From NCBI GenBank assembly GCA_910584235.1, contig CAJTZD010000055.1, positions 1 through 17,255 of the forward strand: DNA of 17,255 nt, read 5' to 3'. Made by a program: the position numbers and the translations under genes. Origin of the DNA: an uncultured Acetatifactor sp. Its GTDB lineage: Bacteria > Bacillota > Clostridia > Lachnospirales > Lachnospiraceae. The stretch's first letter is position 1, and every line of letters begins with the position of its first letter. A model generated the notes under the pieces. The model was not told where the DNA came from. It saw nothing but the letters and a program-made list of their open reading frames with translations, and ran no database searches. Below, piece after piece: positions 13,113 to 17,255 of the stretch.

Positions 13113-13157
13113 AGCTGCCCGGGCAGCTGTCCCGACAGTCCCTGTCGTAAGCGACAG
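13113..13157 (+). other. Structured intergenic RNA with alternative hairpins
   Basis: AGCTGCCCGGGCAGCT (13113-13128) is a perfect 16-bp palindrome, extended by GGAC/GTCC with one bulge. It is followed by CGACAG (13133), CTGTCG (13142) and CGACAG (13152). The central CTGTCG can pair with either neighbour, giving two exclusive hairpins with loops TCC or TAAG. No T-run follows, so this is more likely an mRNA processing or stability element than a terminator. Confidence 0.6.
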
Positions 13158-13182
13158 CCAGGGCGTTTTGCGGGAGATTTGT

Positions 13183-13917
13183 ATGGAAAATGAGAGAATA
13201 GAGGCAATCGTCCGCCAGGTCATAGAGAAAATGACTGCAGGCGCGCAGCCTGGGGGCAGAGCAAATGACGCCTTTGACAGGTTGAGGGATAAAGCGGTAG
13301 ACGGAGTCATCTGCTCTGAAAACAGCAAGGCGGAAGACAAAACTGTAGGCAAGGAAGCTTGCGGCAGAGCGATGGAAAACGCTGGCAGAGGAGCATCTGG
13401 CAGGGAGCGGGAGAATCCACGGCCTGACAGCAGCTTTGGCAGAGTGGGCACAATGTCCCTGCCGGGAAAGCCGGTATCCGCAAGCGGCGGGAAGACCCAG
13501 GTCACTATGCCTCTTGCCCTGGCCGTAAAGCTTATCGAAAAGATGGAGGCGAAAGCGGCAGAGTGGGATATGCGCGTAGTCACGGCCGTCTCCGATGCTT
13601 CCGGCAGACCGGTGGCCATCCACTGCATGGACGGCGCCTACATAGGAAGTTTTGATGTAGCATTGAACAAGACCTACACATCCATAGCGTTCCAGATGTC
13701 TACGGCCGAGCTTGGGAGTTTAAGCGGGCCCGGAGGAAGCCTGTATGGGATACAGTTCACAAATAATGGCAAAATCGTCATCTTCGGAGGCGGCGAGGTG
13801 CTGAAAAAGGACGGCGTCATTCTGGGCGCGCTGGGGGTCAGCGGCGGAACCGCCGAGCAGGACACCGCGCTGGCGGCTTATGGAAAAAGTGTTTTTACGG
13901 AATTAGAACCGGAATAA
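13183..13917 (+). CDS. GlcG/HbpS-like (PduO C-terminal type) protein with N-terminal encapsulation peptide
   Basis: 244 residues in three parts. Residues 1-20 (MENERIEAIVRQVIEKMTAG) form an amphipathic helix of the encapsulation-peptide type. Residues 21-103 are a low-complexity Gly/Ala/Arg/Ser linker, unusually long at about 80 residues. Residues 104-240 are a GlcG/HbpS domain (VTMPLALAVKLIEKMEAKA, VVTAVSDASGRPVAIHCMDGA, AFQMSTAELG, FGGGEVLKKDGVILGALGVSGGT), as found at the C-terminus of PduO. There is no adenosyltransferase domain, consistent with a B12-independent pathway. The domain's role is not settled; heme or redox binding has been proposed for relatives. The ATG at 13183 with GGGAG at 6 nt is preferred over a TTG at 13168, which would put five residues before the helix. 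Confidence 0.88.
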   Translation: MENERIEAIVRQVIEKMTAGAQPGGRANDAFDRLRDKAVDGVICSENSKAEDKTVGKEACGRAMENAGRGASGRERENPRPDSSFGRVGTMSLPGKPVSASGGKTQVTMPLALAVKLIEKMEAKAAEWDMRVVTAVSDASGRPVAIHCMDGAYIGSFDVALNKTYTSIAFQMSTAELGSLSGPGGSLYGIQFTNNGKIVIFGGGEVLKKDGVILGALGVSGGTAEQDTALAAYGKSVFTELEPE

Positions 13918-13940
13918 AAACTGGAACAGGAGGTAGAAAA

Positions 13941-15329
13941 GTGCTTGTAAACGAGAGCCTGGTACAGGATATCGTACAGGAAGTGGTGGCGAAGATGCAG
14001 ATCGCGGAATCCCCCAGCGGAAAACACGGCATTTTCACGGATATGAACGATGCCATCGCGGCTGCCAAAGCCTCGCAAAAGATCATTCGGAAGATGTCCT
14101 TAGACCAGAGAGAACAGATTATCGGCAATATCCGCAGAAAGACCCATGAAAACGCGGAAGTCATTGCTAGGATGGGCGTAAACGAGACCGGAATGGGCAA
14201 TGTAGGGCATAAAATATTGAAGCACAAGCTGGTGGCGGACAAGACCCCCGGCACGGAAGATTTGAAGACAACAGCCTGGTCAGGAGACAGGGGGCTGACC
14301 CTGATTGAGATGGGTCCTTTCGGGGTCATCGGAGCCATCACCCCCTGCACCAACCCCAGCGAGACTGTCATCTGCAATTCCATCGGCATGATAGCGGCCG
14401 GGAATACGGTGGTATTCAATCCCCATCCCCAGGCAGTGAAGACTACAATCTTTGCCATCAACATGATCAACGAGGCTTCCATGGAGGCAGGCGGTCCCGA
14501 CAATGTGGCCTGCACGGTGGAGAAGCCTACGCTGGAGACCAGCGGCATCATGATGAAGCACAAGGATATCCCCCTGCTGGTGGCCACCGGCGGTCCCGGC
14601 GTGGTGACGGCAGTGCTGTCTTCCGGAAAGAGGGGCATAGGCGCAGGCGCAGGCAATCCCCCTGCGGTGGTGGACGAGACTGCGGACATCAGGAAAGCGG
14701 CAGAGGACATCGTAAACGGCTGTACCTTTGATAATAACCTCCCCTGCATCGCGGAGAAAGAAATCGTAGCGGTGGAGTCTATTGCGGACGAACTGATGCA
14801 CTACATGATTTCCGAACAGGGCTGCTATCTGATCTCCAAAGAGGAACAGGACAGACTGACAGCCACGGTTCTCACCCCCAAGGGGCTGAACAGGAAATGC
14901 GTGGGCCGGGACGCGAAAACCTTGCTTGGCATGATCGGCGTGACGGTTCCGGACAATATCCGCTGCATCGTCTTTGAGGGGCCCAAGGAGCATCCTTTGA
15001 TTTCCGAGGAGCTGATGATGCCTATCTTAGGGATGGTCAGGGCAAAAGACATTGACGATGCCATCGAGCAGGCCGTGTGGCTGGAGCATGGCAACCGCCA
15101 TTCCGCCCATATCCACTCCAAGAATATTGACAACATAACAAAGTACGCCAGGGAGATTGACACGGCCATTTTGGTGAAGAACGCGCCCTCCTACGCGGCG
15201 CTTGGCTTCGGCGGGGAGGGGTACTGTACCTTTACCATCGCCAGCCGCACCGGCGAGGGCCTGACCAGCACCAAGAGCTTTACCAAGAGCAGGCGCTGCG
15301 TCATGTCCGACAGCCTCTGCATACGCTAA
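13941..15329 (+). CDS. CoA-acylating aldehyde dehydrogenase (PduP/EutE type)
   Basis: 462 residues. It oxidises propanal with NAD+ and CoA to propanoyl-CoA. Residues 1-20 (LVQDIVQEVVAKMQ) are the encapsulation peptide, joined by a short linker to the dehydrogenase fold starting near 32. Visible landmarks are the cofactor segment GVIGAITPCTNPSET, VFNPHP, ATGGPGVV, and the catalytic loop CTFDNNLPCIAEKE with Cys269. Length and motifs are those of PduP/EutE. The start is GTG at 13941, preceded by AGGAGG at 7-8 nt; the next in-frame starts would remove the peptide. It follows the GlcG-like gene by 23 nt. Confidence 0.95.
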   Translation: MLVNESLVQDIVQEVVAKMQIAESPSGKHGIFTDMNDAIAAAKASQKIIRKMSLDQREQIIGNIRRKTHENAEVIARMGVNETGMGNVGHKILKHKLVADKTPGTEDLKTTAWSGDRGLTLIEMGPFGVIGAITPCTNPSETVICNSIGMIAAGNTVVFNPHPQAVKTTIFAINMINEASMEAGGPDNVACTVEKPTLETSGIMMKHKDIPLLVATGGPGVVTAVLSSGKRGIGAGAGNPPAVVDETADIRKAAEDIVNGCTFDNNLPCIAEKEIVAVESIADELMHYMISEQGCYLISKEEQDRLTATVLTPKGLNRKCVGRDAKTLLGMIGVTVPDNIRCIVFEGPKEHPLISEELMMPILGMVRAKDIDDAIEQAVWLEHGNRHSAHIHSKNIDNITKYAREIDTAILVKNAPSYAALGFGGEGYCTFTIASRTGEGLTSTKSFTKSRRCVMSDSLCIR

Positions 15330-15345
15330 AGCTGAATGCGCAGGT

Positions 15346-15379
15346 GAGATTTGCAAAGACGGCAGGCGGACAGAAATTG
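15346..15379 (+). other. Small hairpin between aldehyde and alcohol dehydrogenase genes
   Basis: CGGCAG near 15360 can pair with CTGCCG near 15383, with an inner CAGAA-ATTG-TTCTG stem as a competing fold. There is no T-run. It lies before the ribosome site AAAGGAG of the alcohol dehydrogenase. Probably an operon-internal structure; boundaries are approximate. Confidence 0.35.
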
Positions 15380-15426
15380 TTCTGCCGAGGAGGGACTTAC
15401 CCGACTGAAACAGAAAGGAGAATAAA

Positions 15427-16638
15427 ATGGCTGATACAGCACAGATAGAAGAGATTGTAAAGCAAGTGTTGGCCAGCATGTCCGGCAGCGTGACCGGCAC
15501 GGCCCCTGCGGCGAGGAGTCAGGCAGGCGAAAGCCTACCGAAGACAGCCCATGTGGCAATGCTGACAAGTTTAGAGCATTTTGACGTAAAAGAATTTCCC
15601 ATGCCCCAGGTGGGAGACGACGACATCCTGGTAAAGGTGGAGGGCTGCGGCGTCTGCGGCACGGATGCCCATGAATTCAAGAGAGACCCTTTCAGCCTGA
15701 TTCCCGTGGCCCTGGGCCATGAGGGCACCGGCGAAATCGTGAAGATGGGAAAGAACGTGAAAAAAGACAGCGCCGGCAAGGACCTGAAAATAGGCGACAA
15801 GGTTGTCACCTGCATGATCTTCAAGGACAATCCGGATATCACCATGTTTGACCTGAACAAACAGAACGTGGGCGGCGCTGATGTGTACGGACTTCTGCCT
15901 GACGACGACATCCACTTAAACGGATGGTTCTCGGATTACATCCTTATCCGGGGCGGCTCCACGGTATTCAATGTAAGTGACCTTGACCTGTACTCCAGAG
16001 TGCTCATCGAGCCCTGCGCGGTGCTGGTTCATGCGGTAGAGCGGGCCAAGAGTACAGGGATCCTGCGTTTCAACAGCAGAGTGGTAGTACAGGGCTGCGG
16101 CCCCATCGGCCTGATCTGCATCGCCATCCTGCGCACCATGGGCATCAATAAGATCGTGGCCGTGGACGGAGAGCAAAAGCGCCTGGACTTCGCCAAGGAA
16201 TTGGGAGCATCCGATTCTGTGAACTTCAAGGACTATAAGGGCATTGAGGCACTGTCCGGGGCGGTTGCGGAGAAATGCGACGGGCATCTGGCGGATTTCG
16301 CGTTCCAGTGCACCGGTTCCCCTGCGGGACATTCCAATATCTATAAGTTCATCCGCAACGGCGGCGGACTTTGCGAACTGGGATTCTTCATCAACGGCGG
16401 GGATGCCACCATCAATCCTCACTTCGACATCTGCTCCAAGGAGATCACTACCGTGGGAAGCTGGGTATACACCTTAAGGGACTACGCCACTACATTCGAT
16501 TTCCTGAAGAGCGCAAAGCGGATTGGGCTTCCCATTGACAAGCTGATCACCCACACCTATCCGCTGGAGGAGATCAACGAGGCGTTGAAGACCAATCTGG
16601 CCATGACCGGACTGAAGATCGCCATCATCAATCAGTAA
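15427..16638 (+). CDS. Zinc-type (MDR) alcohol dehydrogenase with N-terminal encapsulation peptide
   Basis: 403 residues. Residues 1-20 (AQIEEIVKQVLASMSG) form the encapsulation helix, then an Ala/Gly-rich linker, then a medium-chain dehydrogenase. The catalytic zinc set is Cys77 (GVCGTDAH), His98-Glu99 (GHEGTGE) and Glu195 (RVLIEPCA). The NAD-binding Rossmann motif is VVVQGCGPIG (223-228) with the acidic VAVDGEQKR after it. The four-Cys structural-zinc lobe usual in this family is absent; that region reads VTCMIFKDNPDITMFD. It probably recycles NADH by reducing propanal to propanol, or reduces lactaldehyde to propanediol. It takes the place of the iron-dependent PduQ seen in B12-type Pdu operons. 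AAAGGAG lies 6 nt before the ATG. Confidence 0.93.
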   Translation: MADTAQIEEIVKQVLASMSGSVTGTAPAARSQAGESLPKTAHVAMLTSLEHFDVKEFPMPQVGDDDILVKVEGCGVCGTDAHEFKRDPFSLIPVALGHEGTGEIVKMGKNVKKDSAGKDLKIGDKVVTCMIFKDNPDITMFDLNKQNVGGADVYGLLPDDDIHLNGWFSDYILIRGGSTVFNVSDLDLYSRVLIEPCAVLVHAVERAKSTGILRFNSRVVVQGCGPIGLICIAILRTMGINKIVAVDGEQKRLDFAKELGASDSVNFKDYKGIEALSGAVAEKCDGHLADFAFQCTGSPAGHSNIYKFIRNGGGLCELGFFINGGDATINPHFDICSKEITTVGSWVYTLRDYATTFDFLKSAKRIGLPIDKLITHTYPLEEINEALKTNLAMTGLKIAIINQ

Positions 16639-16712
16639 TCGGCGCTCAGAAAAATGTCTGTTAAGAAAAAGATTGACAGTGGGGCCGGATGGCTGAGAGA
16701 TAGTGTGGGAAA

Positions 16713-16747
16713 GCACGATGCATCGTGCGCAGGCCCGAAGTCTGCGC
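16713..16747 (+). other. Two adjoining hairpins upstream of the BMC-H gene
   Basis: GCACGATGCATCGTGC (16713-16728) is a perfect 16-bp palindrome. GCGCAG (16727-16732) and CTGCGC (16742-16747) form a second stem with a 9-nt loop. They share two bases, so the folds compete. There is no T-run. The position, 20 nt before the shell gene's start, suggests a role in mRNA processing or shell-protein dosage. Confidence 0.55.
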
Positions 16748-16766
16748 CGGGAAAGCGAGAGAATAT

Positions 16767-17081
16767 ATGGAAGAAGCGGTAGGACTCCTGGAGGTATACG
16801 GACTGACTTGCGCATTCCTTGCCGCGGATGCAGGCTGCAAGGCGGCTGACGTCAGACTGGAGACCTTTGACAAAAATAAGCCTGCAAACGCGGATTCCCT
16901 GCCGGTGCCTTTGTTGGTGACGGTAAAGTTCCGGGGAAGCGTAGCGGCGGTGGAGGCCGCCATGGAGGCAGGCGAGCAAAAGGCAAAATCCCTCACCGGG
17001 GTGGTACAGAAGCACATTATCCCGAGACCCACGGGCGATACGGAGAAAATGTTGAAACTCAGCGCGTTCGACAAGAGCTGA
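16767..17081 (+). CDS. BMC-H shell protein with an enlarged pore loop
   Basis: 104 residues, a single BMC domain that should form shell hexamers: EEAVGLLEVYGLTCAFLAADAGCKAADV, then VTVKFRGSVAAVEAAMEAGEQKA, then KHIIPRPTGDTEKML. Compared with PduA, whose pore segment is EKIGSGLVTV, this protein has DKNKPANADSLPVPLLVTV, a loop about 8 residues longer exactly where the central pore residues lie. The start at 16767 gives a standard BMC-H N-terminus; its ribosome site is weak (GAGAGAA), and a GTG at 16725 is a poorer alternative. Further shell genes probably lie beyond the window. Confidence 0.93.
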   Translation: MEEAVGLLEVYGLTCAFLAADAGCKAADVRLETFDKNKPANADSLPVPLLVTVKFRGSVAAVEAAMEAGEQKAKSLTGVVQKHIIPRPTGDTEKMLKLSAFDKS

Positions 17082-17112
17082 GGAACCTTGCCGCAGGGCC
17101 GGCCGGGTCAGA

Positions 17113-17163
17113 CTTTGGCCGGGAGACACGCATAACAATAAAAGCTGCGAACGGTGGCCAAAG
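17113..17163. other. Inverted repeat downstream of BMC-H
   Basis: CTTTGGCC (17113-17120) and GGCCAAAG (17156-17163) form an 8-bp inverted repeat with a 35-nt spacer. An overlapping CCGGCC/GGCCGG pair lies at about 17097-17122. There is no T-run. It could be a processing structure or an operator for what follows. Confidence 0.3.
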
Positions 17164-17182
17164 CGCAGGAAACTATGATATA

Positions 17183-17254
17183 ATGGAAGAAGAGCATTCC
17201 ATGGAAGAAGAGCATTCCATGGAAGAAGAGCATTCCATGGAAGAAGAGCATTCC
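17183..17254. repeat. 18-bp perfect tandem repeat, at least four copies
   Basis: Four identical 18-bp units run to the window edge. Each junction contains the palindrome TTCCATGGAA. Perfect identity suggests recent expansion and possible copy-number variation between strains. Confidence 0.95.
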
Positions 17255-17255
17255 A
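17183..17255 (+). CDS. Start of a possible gene built of 18-bp repeats (MEEEHS units), cut by the window end
   Basis: ATGGAAGAAGAGCATTCC is repeated perfectly at 17183, 17201, 17219 and 17237, with the first base of a fifth copy at 17255. Because 18 is a multiple of three, the frame stays open as repeated Met-Glu-Glu-Glu-His-Ser and every unit offers an ATG. AGGA at 17167-17170 is a possible ribosome site, 12 nt before the first ATG, which is somewhat far. Whether it is a real coding start or a non-coding repeat cannot be decided without the sequence beyond the window. Confidence 0.4.
   Translation, partial: MEEEHSMEEEHSMEEEHSMEEEHS

Noticed and set aside
13895..14749. 284-codon minus-strand frame opposite the aldehyde dehydrogenase
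   Set aside because: Antisense shadow with low-complexity hydrophobic composition and no ribosome site.
17179..17184. TATAAT hexamer just before the 18-bp repeats as a promoter -10
   Set aside because: The hexamer 17 bp upstream is GGCCAA, nothing like TTGACA, and the -10 would overlap the first ATG.

Overview
The window holds most of a glycyl-radical-enzyme bacterial microcompartment (GRM) locus. Gene content fits the fucose/rhamnose type that makes and dehydrates 1,2-propanediol without vitamin B12: a propanediol-dehydratase-like glycyl radical enzyme (GRE), its radical-SAM activase, a class II fuculose/rhamnulose-1-phosphate-type aldolase, a CoA-acylating aldehyde dehydrogenase, an alcohol dehydrogenase, a PduO-C/GlcG-like protein, two shell proteins (PduU/EutS-like and a hexameric BMC-H) and a PduV/EutP-like GTPase. 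Strong AGGAGG-type ribosome sites, good sigma-A promoters and the accessory families present (XRE regulators, DUF4177, DUF2087, a clostridial-type small pyrophosphatase-like protein, an AAA-ATPase-like/PDDEXK protein) point to a gut-type Clostridia, probably Lachnospiraceae. That placement is inference; there is no marker gene.

Layout. Positions 1-863, minus strand: an intact XRE-family regulator that runs off the left edge, and behind it a broken XRE/zinc-ribbon regulator. Positions 913-3700: a near-consensus promoter, an A-rich leader with 13-bp tandem repeats, and the GRE gene. Positions 3767-8187: passenger genes unrelated to the compartment (a DUF5674-like protein with a small overlapping partner, a DJ-1/PfpI-like protein, a methyltransferase, an alpha/beta hydrolase, a nucleoside phosphorylase and a pyrophosphatase-like remnant), plus a 19-bp tandem repeat array. 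Positions 8233-11965: the GRE activase, the PduU-like shell protein and the PduV-like GTPase, mixed with more passengers (a DUF4177 remnant, a YdcF-like protein, a DUF2087 protein, an AAA-ATPase-like remnant and a VOC protein). Positions 12049-17081: a second strong promoter followed by an uninterrupted cargo and shell operon (aldolase, GlcG/PduO-C-like protein, aldehyde dehydrogenase, alcohol dehydrogenase, BMC-H). Positions 17183-17255: in-frame 18-bp repeats (MEEEHS units, each with an ATG) that may start a further gene cut by the window end.

How the genes work together (inference from the families): the aldolase splits fuculose- or rhamnulose-1-phosphate into DHAP and lactaldehyde. Lactaldehyde is reduced to 1,2-propanediol. 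The GRE, activated by the radical-SAM enzyme, dehydrates it to propanal. The aldehyde dehydrogenase makes propanoyl-CoA, and the alcohol dehydrogenase recycles NADH by making propanol or by reducing lactaldehyde. Four cargo proteins carry a recognisably similar amphipathic encapsulation peptide. The two promoters share sequence from the -10 box across the probable start site, which suggests that the split halves are co-regulated. Four passenger genes are visibly broken while every compartment gene is open, so selection appears to hold the core while the inserted material decays.
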